This document shows, in pieces, positions 48,067-57,681 of a stretch of DNA of 64,000 bases. This DNA comes from Bradyrhizobium arachidis. GTDB taxonomy: Bacteria; Pseudomonadota; Alphaproteobacteria; Rhizobiales; Xanthobacteraceae. The notes under the pieces are model-generated. The model was not told where the DNA came from. It was given only the letters and a program-made list of their open reading frames with translations, and searched no databases. Position 1 is the stretch's first letter. Every line of letters starts with the position of its first letter. The stretch spans positions 9,255,501 to 9,319,500 of the forward strand of contig NZ_CP077970.1 of NCBI RefSeq assembly GCF_024758505.1, written 5' to 3'. The position numbers were made by a program, and so were the translations under genes.

Positions 48067-49575
48067 ATGGATACGCTTGCCAATGTCGCGCACGGGTTCG
48101 GCGTCGCGCTGACCGGAATCAACCTGCTCTACTGCTTCATCGGCGTCTTCATCGGCACGCTGGTCGGCGTGCTGCCCGGCATCGGGCCGATCTCGGCGAT
48201 GTCGCTGCTGCTGCCGGTGACGCTGTCAGGCACGCCGGAATCCGGCATCATCATGATGGCCGGCATCTACTACGGCTCGATGTATGGCGGATCGACCACC
48301 TCGATCCTGGTCAACATCCCCGGCGAAGCGGCCTCCGTCGTCACCTGCATCGACGGTCACCAGATGGCGAAGCAGGGCCGCGCCGGCCCCGCGCTCGGCA
48401 TCTCCGCCTTCGGCTCCTTCATCGCCGGCACGTTTGCGCTCGTCGCCTTGATGCTGGTGGCGCCAAAGCTTGCGAGCATCGCCATCGCGTTCGGGCCTGC
48501 GGAGTATTTCAGCCTGATGGTGCTCGGCCTCGTCGTGCTCACCTTCCTCACCCAAGGCTCGATGCCGAAGGCGCTCTTGATGGCCTGCATCGGCGTGGTG
48601 CTCGGCCTGATCGGGCTCGACAGCATCACCGCGCAGCCGCGCCTCACCTTCGGCCGCATGGAGCTGATCGACGGCATCGGTCTCGTGCCGGTCGTGATGG
48701 GGCTGTTCGGCGTCGCCGAGGTGCTGCTCAACACCGAGCAGGTGATCAAGCGCGACATCATCAACACCAAGATCACGCAGCTATTGCCGAACAAGGCGGA
48801 CTGGCAGGCCAGCACGGGGCCCGTGGCGCGCGGCACGCTGCTCGGCTTCCTGCTCGGCATTTTGCCGGGCGGCGGTGCGGTCGTTGCCTCGTTCGCCTCT
48901 TATGCGCTGGAGAAGCGGCTGTCGAAGACGCCGGAGCGCTTTGGCCATGGCGCGATCGAGGGCGTCGCGGGTCCGGAGTCCGCCAACAATGCGGCGGCCG
49001 GCGGTGCGTTCATTCCGCTGATGACCTTGGGCATCCCACCGAATGTAGTGATGGCGCTGCTCTTGGGTGCGTTCGTCATCCACGGCCTGCAGCCGGGGCC
49101 GCTGCTGATTACGCAAAACCCCGGCCTGTTCTGGGGCATCGTCGCCAGCATGTATATCGGCAACCTCATGCTGCTGGTGCTCAATTTGCCGATGATCGGC
49201 ATGTGGGTGCAGCTGTTGAAGCTGCCCTACAACATCCTGTTCCCGCTGATCATCCTGTTCACGATCCTCGGCGTCTACTGCTCGAGCAATAACGTGTTCG
49301 ACGTCTATGTGATGATCGCCTTCGGCGCGATCGGTTACTTCATGCGCAAGCTCGGCTTCGAGCCGGCGCCGCTGGTGCTGGCCTTCGTGCTGGGGCCGAT
49401 GATGGAGAACAACTTACGCAAATCGCTGATCCTGTCGCAGGGCGACCTCTGGACCTTTGTGCAGCGACCGATTTCGGCGACGTGCCTCGCGCTGGCGCTG
49501 GTGCTGTTGATCGCGCCGCTGTTGCCCGCGCTGCGCAAGAAGCGCGAGCTGGTGGCGCTGGATGAGGGGGCGTGA
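48067..49575 (+). CDS. tctA: Tripartite tricarboxylate transporter large permease TctA
   Basis: The large permease of 502 residues with about twelve helices. The family signature GTLVGVLPGIGPISAMSLLLPVT lies near residue 35, MYGGSTTSILVNIPGEAASVVTCIDGHQMAKQGRAG near 75, and the second repeat LLGFLLGILPGGGAVVASFASYALEKRL near 265. With TctC and TctB it forms a secondary, ion-driven importer. Confidence 0.95.
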   Translation: MDTLANVAHGFGVALTGINLLYCFIGVFIGTLVGVLPGIGPISAMSLLLPVTLSGTPESGIIMMAGIYYGSMYGGSTTSILVNIPGEAASVVTCIDGHQMAKQGRAGPALGISAFGSFIAGTFALVALMLVAPKLASIAIAFGPAEYFSLMVLGLVVLTFLTQGSMPKALLMACIGVVLGLIGLDSITAQPRLTFGRMELIDGIGLVPVVMGLFGVAEVLLNTEQVIKRDIINTKITQLLPNKADWQASTGPVARGTLLGFLLGILPGGGAVVASFASYALEKRLSKTPERFGHGAIEGVAGPESANNAAAGGAFIPLMTLGIPPNVVMALLLGAFVIHGLQPGPLLITQNPGLFWGIVASMYIGNLMLLVLNLPMIGMWVQLLKLPYNILFPLIILFTILGVYCSSNNVFDVYVMIAFGAIGYFMRKLGFEPAPLVLAFVLGPMMENNLRKSLILSQGDLWTFVQRPISATCLALALVLLIAPLLPALRKKRELVALDEGA

Positions 49576-49591
49576 CGCGAATTCCGGCGTC

Positions 49592-49683
49592 GTAGGGTGG
49601 GCAAAGGCGCTCTTCCGCCGTGCCCACCATCTTTCCGCGATTGCGACAGAGGCGGTGGGCACGCTTCGCTTTGTCCACCCTAC
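49592..49683. repeat. Dispersed inverted repeat, 'GTAGGGTGGGCAAAG' type
   Basis: It has GTAGGGTGGGCAAAGGCGC, GTGCCCACCAT and GTGGGCACGCTTCGCTTTGTCCACCCTAC. It is the twin of 44632-44722 and lies between convergent genes. Confidence 0.85.
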
Positions 49684-49689
49684 AAATTC

Positions 49690-51384
49690 CTACCCTGCCG
49701 CGGGCAGCGCGCTGTCCGGCGGCGCGCCCCACGGACGCTCAGCCGACGCAAGGCCGATCAGCCGGCCTTGGATGAAATCGCAACCCCAGTCGCGCAGCAG
49801 GTTGGCGGCCTCCTCGTCCTGCACCCATTCGGCAACCGTCTTGATGTCGAGGCGGCGGGCGAGGTCGATCAGCGTATGCACGAAGGCGCGGTCGTCGGCG
49901 GAATGGGTGATGTTCTGCACGAAGGCGCCGTCGATCTTGACGATATCCACGCCGAGCTTGCGCAGGTTGCGGAACGAGGTGTAGCCGGCGCCAAAATCGT
50001 CGATGGCAATGCGGCTGCCAAAATGCTTGAGGCGCCCGACGAAGGCGCGGACGTCGTCGATGTCCTGGATCGCGACCGTCTCGGTGATCTCGACGATCAA
50101 TCGCTCGGCGACGCCGGGATGGGCAAGCATCAACGATTCGATGGAAGCCCACCAGTCCGGATCCATGGTGGTGTCGGGCGAGATGTTGAGGCTGAGCTGC
50201 ACATGCGGCGAGGCCGCCAGCTCGGCAACCACGAGCTCGAGCACGCGGTGATCGACGAGCCGGATCAGGCCGAGCCGTTCGGCGACCGGCACGATATCGG
50301 GCGCGAGCAGCGTTGAGCCATCGCCCTGCTCCATCCGCACCAGGCATTCGTAGAACGCGCCCTCGCGCGAGGCGGCCGCCACCACCGGCTCATAGGCGAG
50401 CACGATGCGGCGTTCGTTCAGCGCGGTGACGATCTCGTCGGTGACGCGGATGTTGACGCGGCGCTGCGCATCGCGCTCGGCGTTCGGACGCCAGATACCG
50501 AACGAGCCGGCGCGCCGGCGCTTGGCGGCATCCAGCGTCTCGTGGGCGCGGTTGACCGCCTCGTCGGCGTTGCGCGCGTAGCGCGGCACGCTGACGGCGC
50601 CGATCGAGGCCGTGACCGAGACCGGTCCGGATCTCGTCGGCACCACATCGTCGCGGATGCCGGCGAGGAAACGCTCGGCCGCGACGTTCATGTCGTCGAT
50701 GGTGCAGTTCTTCAGGATCAGGCCGAACTTGTTGCCGGAGAAGCGGCCGAGCACGTCACCGCCGCGTAAGCGCGCGCGGATGCGCTTGGCGATGTCGAGG
50801 ATCACGGCGTCGGCGACGTCGAAGCCGAAGGCGTCGTTGACGCGGGCGAGATGATCGATGCCGACCAGCATGAAGGCCGCGGTCGAGCGGAAGCGGGTCG
50901 ATTCTTCGATGGCTTCCGCGAGCGCGGCGATCAAATGGGTGCGGTTGAGTTCGCCGGTGAGCGGATCGAGACGCGCGAGCCTCACCAGCTCCTCGTCGCG
51001 GGCATGGCGCTCATTGTTGACGCGGACGATGCCCTGCGCGCGCACCGGCCGGCCGTCAGGGCCGGCGAACCAGCGCCCGGTCTCCTCGATCCAGAGCAAA
51101 GGCTCGGAGGCGCTCATGCGCACGCCGTATTCAACCCGGTAGGGCGTGCCGTCGGCGCCATGCACGGCGGAGGTCTGGGCTAGCGCGGCGGTCCGGATCG
51201 ACTGCGCGGGCTCGATCAGTTTTGAAAATTCGGCACCGGAGGCGAGCCGCTCCGGCGGGATGCCCGCAAAAATCTGGCCGGCCTGGTCGCCCCACTGGAT
51301 GGCGTCGCTGGCGAGGTCCCAGACGAAGACCTCCTGCCCGAGGGAGGCGAGGATGTCGGAGGCCTGCGGCACTAAAAGGGTCAA
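49690..51384 (-). CDS. GGDEF-EAL protein with degenerate GGDEF site
   Basis: A c-di-GMP-related protein of 564 residues. An N-terminal PAS-like segment (about 15-125) precedes a GGDEF domain whose active motif reads SGNKF (216-220), so cyclase activity is unlikely. The EAL domain has ECL (346-348) in place of EAL but keeps the metal and catalytic positions: Glu346, Asn400, Glu432, Asp462-Asp463, Lys483, Glu519 and Gln539. It may therefore be a phosphodiesterase with a regulatory GGDEF. The TTG start at 51384 is supported by GAGG six bases upstream. A GTG four codons later is an alternative. Confidence 0.9.
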   Translation of the reverse strand: MTLLVPQASDILASLGQEVFVWDLASDAIQWGDQAGQIFAGIPPERLASGAEFSKLIEPAQSIRTAALAQTSAVHGADGTPYRVEYGVRMSASEPLLWIEETGRWFAGPDGRPVRAQGIVRVNNERHARDEELVRLARLDPLTGELNRTHLIAALAEAIEESTRFRSTAAFMLVGIDHLARVNDAFGFDVADAVILDIAKRIRARLRGGDVLGRFSGNKFGLILKNCTIDDMNVAAERFLAGIRDDVVPTRSGPVSVTASIGAVSVPRYARNADEAVNRAHETLDAAKRRRAGSFGIWRPNAERDAQRRVNIRVTDEIVTALNERRIVLAYEPVVAAASREGAFYECLVRMEQGDGSTLLAPDIVPVAERLGLIRLVDHRVLELVVAELAASPHVQLSLNISPDTTMDPDWWASIESLMLAHPGVAERLIVEITETVAIQDIDDVRAFVGRLKHFGSRIAIDDFGAGYTSFRNLRKLGVDIVKIDGAFVQNITHSADDRAFVHTLIDLARRLDIKTVAEWVQDEEAANLLRDWGCDFIQGRLIGLASAERPWGAPPDSALPAAG

Positions 51385-51541
51385 GATCGCCTCGTTTCGG
51401 GACAGCGGGAGCCTTCCGCCGGCTCAGGATAGAGCCAGAATCGCCCCCGACCCTAGGCAAAGTTCATTAACAGTCTGGAAACCACGTTCGGAAAGGCCAT
51501 GGGAACCATTTCAGCCCGTCCGGCATAGGCCTTGCGAGTAC

Positions 51542-51859
51542 ATGACACGCAGAGGGCGTCGCGTCCCAAAACGCGACAGTCGAGCCGGATATGCGATGTT
51601 GAGTACCGAACGACCAGACGAGGCAGGCGAGCACGGCACGGGTACCGCACTGGTCCCGCTGACGCCGACGCTGACGTGGGTCCACAAGAGCGTGCTGCCG
51701 CGGCCCGACCCGAGCTTCGTCACCCAGTTGATCGCCAACGCCGAGCATGTGCCGCAGGCAAGCCGCTTGCGCCGGGCTTCGCCCGCGGATGCGAACATCG
51801 CCTATGGCGACAAGCGCCCGCTGGCCAGCGTCGTTGCGCGAACCCGACAGGTTGCTTGA
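51542..51859 (+). CDS. Hypothetical small protein
   Basis: A 105-residue protein without membrane segments. Its last 60 residues contain RPDPSFVTQLIANAEHVPQASRLRRASPADANIAYG, a pattern I associate with small conserved proteins of Bradyrhizobium; function unknown. An ATG at 51596 would give an 87-residue form; neither start has a strong ribosome site. It lies between two minus-strand genes. Confidence 0.65.
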   Translation: MTRRGRRVPKRDSRAGYAMLSTERPDEAGEHGTGTALVPLTPTLTWVHKSVLPRPDPSFVTQLIANAEHVPQASRLRRASPADANIAYGDKRPLASVVARTRQVA

Positions 51860-51878
51860 ACTACACCAATTGAATCAG

Positions 51879-52520
51879 TTAGCGCTGCGGCTGCTCGGGC
51901 GGGGCCGGCGTACCGTTGCTCGGCTGGAGCTGCGGCGAGACTTCCGGCGCGGTCGCGGGGCGCGGCGCGGGATGATCCTTCAGCACGGATTCAGCGACAG
52001 ACTGGGCTGACGGCGCAGGAGGTGCGGGCTGCGGCGCAGGTGCAGGCACAGGTGCCGGCTGCTCGATCGGCTCGAAGTCAGGTGCCTTCGCGGCCTCCTC
52101 GGCTTCGCGACGGCCCGCCTTGCGTGAGACGGGCGCGGCCTCGGCGTACGCGACACGGCGGCGCGTGCGCTGGGCGATGCCGCCGAAGAAATCGGCCATC
52201 GCAAGCAGCGTCAGCAGGAAGAAGGTGGAGTTGCCGAACTTCGGCCACATCACGAATTCGGCCGCAGCCGCGCCGAACACGATCAGCGACAGCAGATGAT
52301 CCATCAGGAATTTGCCGCCGGGCCGCGCGCCCTTCACGACCTCGAGCAAAAGCAGCACGATGCCGAGCGCAAGCAGGAGGTCGTTGAGCGTGACCGACCA
52401 GGCTTCGCCCGTGATCATCGGCACCCTGAACAGCACGTCGCCAAAGGACACGGTCGGCATCAAGAAGGCGATGATGTTGTAGACCGCGAGCGGGATGAGG
52501 AGCAGCGGGAAACCGACCAT
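51879..52520 (-). CDS. Hypothetical membrane protein with proline-rich tail
   Basis: A 213-residue protein. The N-terminal 125 residues form four hydrophobic helices (FPLLLIPLAVYNIIAFLMP, LNDLLLALGIVLLLLEVVKG, FLMDHLLSLIVFGAAAAEFVMW, TFFLLTLLAMADFFGG). A basic stretch and a Pro/Ala/Gln-rich, probably disordered, cytoplasmic tail follow. I know of no function. I chose the ATG at 52520, which gives a short hydrophobic N-terminus. Confidence 0.8.
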   Translation of the reverse strand: MVGFPLLLIPLAVYNIIAFLMPTVSFGDVLFRVPMITGEAWSVTLNDLLLALGIVLLLLEVVKGARPGGKFLMDHLLSLIVFGAAAAEFVMWPKFGNSTFFLLTLLAMADFFGGIAQRTRRRVAYAEAAPVSRKAGRREAEEAAKAPDFEPIEQPAPVPAPAPQPAPPAPSAQSVAESVLKDHPAPRPATAPEVSPQLQPSNGTPAPPEQPQR

Positions 52521-52661
52521 CGCGTTTGGGCCTTCCTGATCAGGACATCCCGGCAGGACAATGCGGCGGCGAAGCATTGGCTCCGCCGCCGTCACCGTCT
52601 TAACTCACTGGTTGGCCGAATTCAGGCGGGTCAAAACGTCCCGCCCGAGAACACACCGGCC

Positions 52662-52844
52662 TCAGGACTCTTTCTTCTTCAGGACCTGCCGGCCCTTGTA
52701 CATGCCGGTCTTGAGGTCGAGATGATGCGGACGGCGGAGCTCGCCCGAGTCCTTGTCTTCCACGTAGGTCGGCTTCTTCAGCGCGTCCGCCGAGCGGCGC
52801 ATGCCACGGCGCGACGGCGAGGTTTTACGTCTCGGAACGGCCAT
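52662..52844 (-). CDS. rpmF: 50S ribosomal protein L32
   Basis: The 60-residue protein begins [20 protein letters not shown] and ends [10 protein letters not shown], the typical alphaproteobacterial L32 with strongly basic ends. The Cys-type zinc ribbon of some L32 forms is absent. GAGGATATC precedes its ATG at 52844. Confidence 0.95.
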   Translation of the reverse strand: MAVPRRKTSPSRRGMRRSADALKKPTYVEDKDSGELRRPHHLDLKTGMYKGRQVLKKKES

Positions 52845-52962
52845 TTCGATATCCTCTAGGGATTGGTGTTCGGGGGCATCGTCCGGAGGACGGCTCAGCA
52901 CCCAAACGGGGCGAGCGGAATGCCGATCAAGGCCGCGCTTATAGAGGAAGGCCGGCCGTAAA

Positions 52963-53068
52963 TCTAGAGCGTTTTCGAGCAAAGTGGACGCCGGTTCGCG
53001 TCAAGAAAACGCGTCAAAACAAGAATCTAGAGCCCGTTCCGATTCCATCGGAACGGAAGGGGCTCTAG
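52963..53068. repeat. Intergenic mosaic repeat, 'TCTAGAGCGTTTTCGAGC' type
   Basis: It starts TCTAGAGCGTTTTCGAGC, contains GTTCGCGTCAAGAAAACGCG, and ends with a hairpin CTAGAGCCCGTTCCGAT...ATCGGAACGGAAGGGGCTCTAG. It lies between mtgA and rpmF. Confidence 0.7.
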
Positions 53069-53106
53069 GGTTTTGGACCGGAAAAAGTGCCCGAAAAGGG
53101 CTGAAA

Positions 53107-53892
53107 TCAACGATTTTCCCGCCAGCAGGTCTGCAATGAGCTGGCTTGCGCCCGCGCCACATAGGTTACGGCCAGCCGCCGAACGCCCGGCCCGGGGGTG
53201 CGGGCGCTACGCTTGACCGGATTGGGCAGGATCGAGGCCAACAGCGCCGCCTCCCGCGCCGAGAGGTTCGCGGCCGATTTGCCAAAGGCAAAGGCGGCCC
53301 CGGTTTCGACGCCGAACTGCCCCTGGGGCCCGAGCTCGGCGATGTTGAGGTAGATTTCCAGAATCCGCTGTTTGGGCAGCACCAGGTCGATCCACAACGC
53401 CAACGGGAACTCCAGCACCTTCCGGATGGGGTCCCGGCCCTGCCAGAGGAACAGGTTCTTCGCCACCTGCTGGGTGATGGTGGAGGCGCCCCGGAACGGC
53501 GTGCCATCCTCCTGCGCGTCGTCGATCGCCTCGCGCAGCGCGCCCCAGTCGATGCCGTGATGCTTGCAGAAATGGGCATCTTCCGCGGCGACCACCGCGC
53601 GCGGCAGGTAAGGCGACATGTCAGACAGATCGATCCATTGCCGGTGCATCGGCGCGCCGCGCAGGGAACGCCAGGCCATCAGCGTCGAGACGGGATGGCC
53701 GGTGCGGTAGAACGGCGTGATCAGATAAGGCACCAGAAGCGCGACGAGACACACCAGCAACAGGATTTTGACGACGCGCAAGCGGGCTTTCCGGGCGTGG
53801 CACTGAAGCTTAACAACGGCTCGGCTATTAAGTCTGTGATAATTCGGGTCTTTTCCAGCGCTTTTAAGGCGTTCCAAATGATTGACTGACAC
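53107..53892 (-). CDS. mtgA: Monofunctional biosynthetic peptidoglycan transglycosylase
   Basis: It polymerises lipid II into glycan strands at the outer face of the inner membrane. One N-terminal membrane helix ([19 protein letters not shown]) anchors the GT51 domain, which has [20 protein letters not shown], the [18 protein letters not shown] motif, [12 protein letters not shown] and the [22 protein letters not shown] helix. The catalytic Glu is in AAED. The start is uncertain: the GTG at 53892 is my choice, a TTG at 53880 is possible; an in-frame extension to 53985 would overlap the divergent ispA. Confidence 0.9.
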   Translation of the reverse strand: MSVNHLERLKSAGKDPNYHRLNSRAVVKLQCHARKARLRVVKILLLVCLVALLVPYLITPFYRTGHPVSTLMAWRSLRGAPMHRQWIDLSDMSPYLPRAVVAAEDAHFCKHHGIDWGALREAIDDAQEDGTPFRGASTITQQVAKNLFLWQGRDPIRKVLEFPLALWIDLVLPKQRILEIYLNIAELGPQGQFGVETGAAFAFGKSAANLSAREAALLASILPNPVKRSARTPGPGVRRLAVTYVARAQASSLQTCWRENR

Positions 53893-53941
53893 GCCCGCAT
53901 AAAGGATTGTCCGGCCAATTTCGCATTTGGAGCCTTTCTTG

Positions 53942-54865
53942 ATGACCGGCACGACCCCGCCCGACTTCGCCAAACGCCTGGACAAGACCGCCGACGATAC
54001 CGAAGCCCTGCTGTCCCGGCTGTTGTCGGACGACGTCCTGCCCGACGAGATCGCGCGGCCGAAGCGGCTGATGGACGCGATGCGCTATTCGAGCCTTAAC
54101 GGCGGCAAGCGGCTGCGCCCGTTCCTCGTGGTCGAGAGCGCCGCCGTGTTCGGCGTGCCGCGCGAGGCCGCATTGCTCGCCGGCGCGGCGCTGGAGTGCA
54201 TCCACTGCTATTCACTGATCCATGACGATCTGCCGGCGATGGACAATTCGGACCTGCGCCGCGGCCGCCCCACCCTGCACAAGAAGACCGACGATGCGAC
54301 CGCGATCCTCGCCGGCGACGGCCTGCTCACGCTCGCCTTCGACATCATCACCCGCGACGAGATCCATCGCGACGCCAATGTGCGGCTGCTCTTGACGCGC
54401 GCGCTGGCGCGCTGCGCTGGCATTGGCGGCATGGTCGGCGGCCAGATCCTCGATCTCGCCGGCGAAGGCCGCTTTGGCGGCAACGAGCCGATCGATGTCG
54501 CCCGTATTCAGCAGATGAAGACCGGCGCGCTGCTCCGCTATGGCTGCATCGCCGGCGCGATCCTCGGCCAGGCCTCGCAAAAGGAATATCAGGCGCTCGA
54601 CGATTACGGCCGCGCGCTCGGCGAAGCCTTCCAGATCGCCGACGATTTGCTCGACGTTGAAGGTGATGCGGCCGCTCTCGGCAAGCCCTCGGGGCAAGAC
54701 GCTGCACTCGGCAAGACCACCTTCGTCACCCAGCTCGGCATCGAAGGCGCCAAGCAGCGCGTGCGCGATCTCCTGGCGCGCGCCGACGCCGCGGTCTCAA
54801 TCTTCGGCGACCGCGCCGCGGTGCTGCAAGCCGCCGCGCACTTCGTCGCCGAGCGGAAGAACTGA
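53942..54865 (+). CDS. ispA: Polyprenyl (probably farnesyl) diphosphate synthase
   Basis: It extends isoprenoid chains from IPP and DMAPP. The 307-residue protein has the first Asp-rich motif [25 protein letters not shown] and KTGALL, and the second Asp motif DDLLD. The Tyr five positions before the first Asp motif (YSLIHDD) is as in C15 farnesyl synthases. The ATG at 53942 has GGAG upstream; the TTG at 53927 would add five residues. It is divergent from mtgA, whose lipid II substrate depends on polyprenyl carrier. Confidence 0.92.
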   Translation: MTGTTPPDFAKRLDKTADDTEALLSRLLSDDVLPDEIARPKRLMDAMRYSSLNGGKRLRPFLVVESAAVFGVPREAALLAGAALECIHCYSLIHDDLPAMDNSDLRRGRPTLHKKTDDATAILAGDGLLTLAFDIITRDEIHRDANVRLLLTRALARCAGIGGMVGGQILDLAGEGRFGGNEPIDVARIQQMKTGALLRYGCIAGAILGQASQKEYQALDDYGRALGEAFQIADDLLDVEGDAAALGKPSGQDAALGKTTFVTQLGIEGAKQRVRDLLARADAAVSIFGDRAAVLQAAAHFVAERKN

Positions 54866-54988
54866 TATCGACGAGGCCGATCGAATCGGCCTCCCGTCGG
54901 GTTTTCTTCATCTCGCCCCGCTTGCGAGGCGAGGGAGTGCACGGCCGCTGCGGTCGCAGCGAAAGTTCAACGAGAGGGCCGCAACCCC

Positions 54989-55675
54989 ATGGGCATCGAC
55001 AAAGACGATCCTGTCCTTGTCCGCTTCCGAAACATGTCGCGGCCGATGCGCGTGGTTTATGCGCGGCCGCGCACCTTCATCGCGCTCGGTACGGGCATCC
55101 TCGTCTGCCTGCTGCTGCCCGGCTCGTTTCGGCTGGTGACGCGGCTGTTGATCGGCTGGGATGCGCTGATCGCGACCTACCTCGTGCTGGTCTACGGCAT
55201 GATGCTCAACAACGATCACCGCCATATCGGCCGCGCCGCCGCGATGCAGGACGACGGGCGCTTCGTGATCCTGCTGGTGACGGCGATCGGCGCATTCGCG
55301 AGCATCGCGGCGATCGTCTCTGAGCTTGGCGTGCCGCACCGCGGCGTGTTCGAACTGACCATCGCGATCACCACCATCGCGCTATCCTGGGCCGCCGTGC
55401 ACACAACCTTCGCCCTGCACTATGCCCACGACTATTATCGTCACCCGGTCGGCGGACTGCAGTTTCCGAGCGGCGACAAGGACGATCACGCGGACTACTG
55501 GGATTTTGTCTATTTCTCGTTCGTCATCGGCATGACCGCGCAGGTCTCCGACGTCGGCATCACCGACAAGACCATCCGCCGCACCGCGACCGCGCACGGC
55601 ATCGTCTCGTTCATCTACAACACGGCGCTGCTGGCGTTGACGGTGAACATCGCGGCGAGCGCGATTTCAAACTAG
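54989..55675 (+). CDS. DUF1345 family membrane protein
   Basis: A 228-residue inner-membrane protein with about five helices. The family signature lies in AWAAVHTTFALHYAHDYY-like text (here SWAAVHTTFALHYAHDYY) and the DYWDFVYFSFVIGMTAQVSDVGI segment near residue 170. The function is unknown. Confidence 0.9.
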   Translation: MGIDKDDPVLVRFRNMSRPMRVVYARPRTFIALGTGILVCLLLPGSFRLVTRLLIGWDALIATYLVLVYGMMLNNDHRHIGRAAAMQDDGRFVILLVTAIGAFASIAAIVSELGVPHRGVFELTIAITTIALSWAAVHTTFALHYAHDYYRHPVGGLQFPSGDKDDHADYWDFVYFSFVIGMTAQVSDVGITDKTIRRTATAHGIVSFIYNTALLALTVNIAASAISN

Positions 55676-55737
55676 CTCGCCGTCCCGGGCAGGTCGTGCA
55701 ATTGTGCACGTGGGCCGGGACGACGGCAGAGAGTCGG

Positions 55738-57501
55738 CTACCGGCAGACCTCGGCATTGGGAATGGCGTAGGGGCCGCCGCCGCCGCGGAATTCCAGACG
55801 GCAGCCGCGCGCGACGGGACGGCAATGGAGGGTGTCGCAATAGATCTGTCCGCCGCCTGCACCGGCCGCCGCACCCGCCTGCGCGCGCTGCCGTGCCGGA
55901 CGCTCCTGCTGCTGCTGGCCGTCATCGCGCTTCGCGGTCGTGGGCTTGCCCGCACGCTTCTTCTCGCACTCATTGTCGTCGTTCAGCACATAGCCGTCGC
56001 GGCAGACGATCTTCGTACACTTGTCGCCGTCGGCCTTATAGCCTTGCTCGCACACCATCGGGCAGACGCGCGATTGTTTGGTCTTGATGCTATCGAGCGC
56101 ATCGGTGCTGGCAACCTTCACGTCGAGCTTGGTGCCGGCATAGCGGTTGAACAGCGTCAGCGAACGTTGCGAGGCCGCATTCCAGTTGCCGTCGGCGGAG
56201 CCCGAGTAGCAGCCGACCCGGCCGAGCTCGGATTGCACCGATTTGGTGAGATCGAGCTGCGAGGTCGCAGGCGTCAGCGCGGCGACAGTAGTGCCGCCCG
56301 GCGCCGTGCGCGCCGCCGAATTGTCCTGGGTCGTCGTTGCAGCAAGATTGACGCGCTGCTGCTCGGCGGCAGCCGCCTGCTTCTGCGCCTGCTCCTTGGC
56401 CTGCTGCGCGGCAAGCTGCGCCTGCTCGGCAGCCTTGGCATTGGCTTCGGCTTTGGCCTGTGCATCCTTCTGCGCGCCGGCCGCGGCGAGACGATCGCGC
56501 TCGGCCTCCGCCTGCTTGGCCTTCTCCATCGCCGCCGCATGGGCCTGCTCGGCCGCGATCTTGTCGACCTGAAGCCTTGCAAGGCTCGAATAGAAGCCGT
56601 CCGGATGCTGCGCCAGGAACGCGTCCCACGCCGCCTTGTTGCCGACCTGGAGCGCAAGTTCATAGTCGCGCCGCACCTCGGCCTGCGGATTGGCCGGAGG
56701 CGCGGTCGGCGCCACGGCGGCGACCTTGGCCGGCACCAGCGGCACGTCGTCGCCACCGAGCGAGCCGTACACGAACGGCTCCTGCTTGTTGTTGGTGGTC
56801 TTGAGCACGTCGTCGCGCACGAAGCCGAAAGCGCGACGGACGTCGAGGCCGGGCGTCGTCAGATGGTTCGACAGCGCGACGGTGAACGGGCTGTTGGCGC
56901 CGTCGCCGTCCTGCGCCGTAAAGCCGGCCTTCGCGGAATAGGCGATCAGCGTGTTCGGGCTCGCCGGCTCGACCTGGGCGAGACCGCGGCCGATGCCGCG
57001 CGAAGCGATCGTGCGCTTCATGGACTTCGCAAAGGGATTGTCGCGGCAGGCATCGAGGATCACCAACCGAAGCTGTTTTGCGGGGTCGATCGCGACCAGC
57101 ACGCGGTCGAGCGACAATGCTTCGTCATAGACGTCGGTATCGCGCTCGAGCTTGGCGTCGACCGGGATCAGATAGTTCGAGCCGTCGACCTCGATGCCGT
57201 GGCCGGCGTAATAGACCACGGCGATGTCGGCGCTGCGCGCGGCATCGGCAAAGTCGCGCAGCGCGCGCCGCGTATCCAGCGCCGACAAATCGTGGCGGGA
57301 GTCGACGACGTCGAAGCCGGCGTCCTTCAGCGTCTTCGCCATCACACTCCCGTCGTTGACCGGGTTCGTAAGCTGTGGCGCGTTTTGATAGGCGGAATTG
57401 GCCAGCACCAGCGCCACGCGTTTGGCGGCAAAGGCGGGCCCGGCGCCAAGCAACAGCGCGAAAGCGAGAAGAAGCGGGCAAAACCTGAACAGATTGCGCA
57501 T
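55738..57501 (-). CDS. Secreted caspase-like (peptidase C14) protein with C-terminal Cys-rich domain
   Basis: A 587-residue exported protein. The signal peptide ends near AGPAFAA. The caspase fold (about 27-260) has the catalytic dyad His101 in YYAGHGIEVDG and Cys152 in LDACRDNPF. A long Ala/Gln/Glu-rich coiled-coil-like segment follows (about 300-410), then a peptidoglycan-binding-like stretch SELGRVGCYSGSADGNW, an EGF-like Cys cluster CPMVCEQGYKADGDKCTKIVC, and a C-terminal Cys region. It is a bacterial metacaspase or orthocaspase relative. Substrate and role are unknown, and the basic S1-pocket preference is not established. Confidence 0.9.
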   Translation of the reverse strand: MRNLFRFCPLLLAFALLLGAGPAFAAKRVALVLANSAYQNAPQLTNPVNDGSVMAKTLKDAGFDVVDSRHDLSALDTRRALRDFADAARSADIAVVYYAGHGIEVDGSNYLIPVDAKLERDTDVYDEALSLDRVLVAIDPAKQLRLVILDACRDNPFAKSMKRTIASRGIGRGLAQVEPASPNTLIAYSAKAGFTAQDGDGANSPFTVALSNHLTTPGLDVRRAFGFVRDDVLKTTNNKQEPFVYGSLGGDDVPLVPAKVAAVAPTAPPANPQAEVRRDYELALQVGNKAAWDAFLAQHPDGFYSSLARLQVDKIAAEQAHAAAMEKAKQAEAERDRLAAAGAQKDAQAKAEANAKAAEQAQLAAQQAKEQAQKQAAAAEQQRVNLAATTTQDNSAARTAPGGTTVAALTPATSQLDLTKSVQSELGRVGCYSGSADGNWNAASQRSLTLFNRYAGTKLDVKVASTDALDSIKTKQSRVCPMVCEQGYKADGDKCTKIVCRDGYVLNDDNECEKKRAGKPTTAKRDDGQQQQERPARQRAQAGAAAGAGGGQIYCDTLHCRPVARGCRLEFRGGGGPYAIPNAEVCR

Positions 57502-57681
57502 GACACGGCTTCCAAAAAACGAGGGGAATTCGACACCCTCTCAGCCTTGGTAGCAAGATCCGGCCCGGACGCTTGTGAGGGATATCACGAAGCCAGCGCC
57601 GGGAACCCTTTTCATTAGTCTCGCCAAACCTCTAGCGGTTCGTTTGCGCCTGCCCCGGGGCGGTTCCCTGCCCCGTCCGCC

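Noticed and set aside
55696..57618. 640-codon open frame opposite the caspase-like gene
   Set aside because: Low-complexity Leu/Arg text typical of an antisense shadow; the minus-strand protein has a signal peptide and catalytic motifs.
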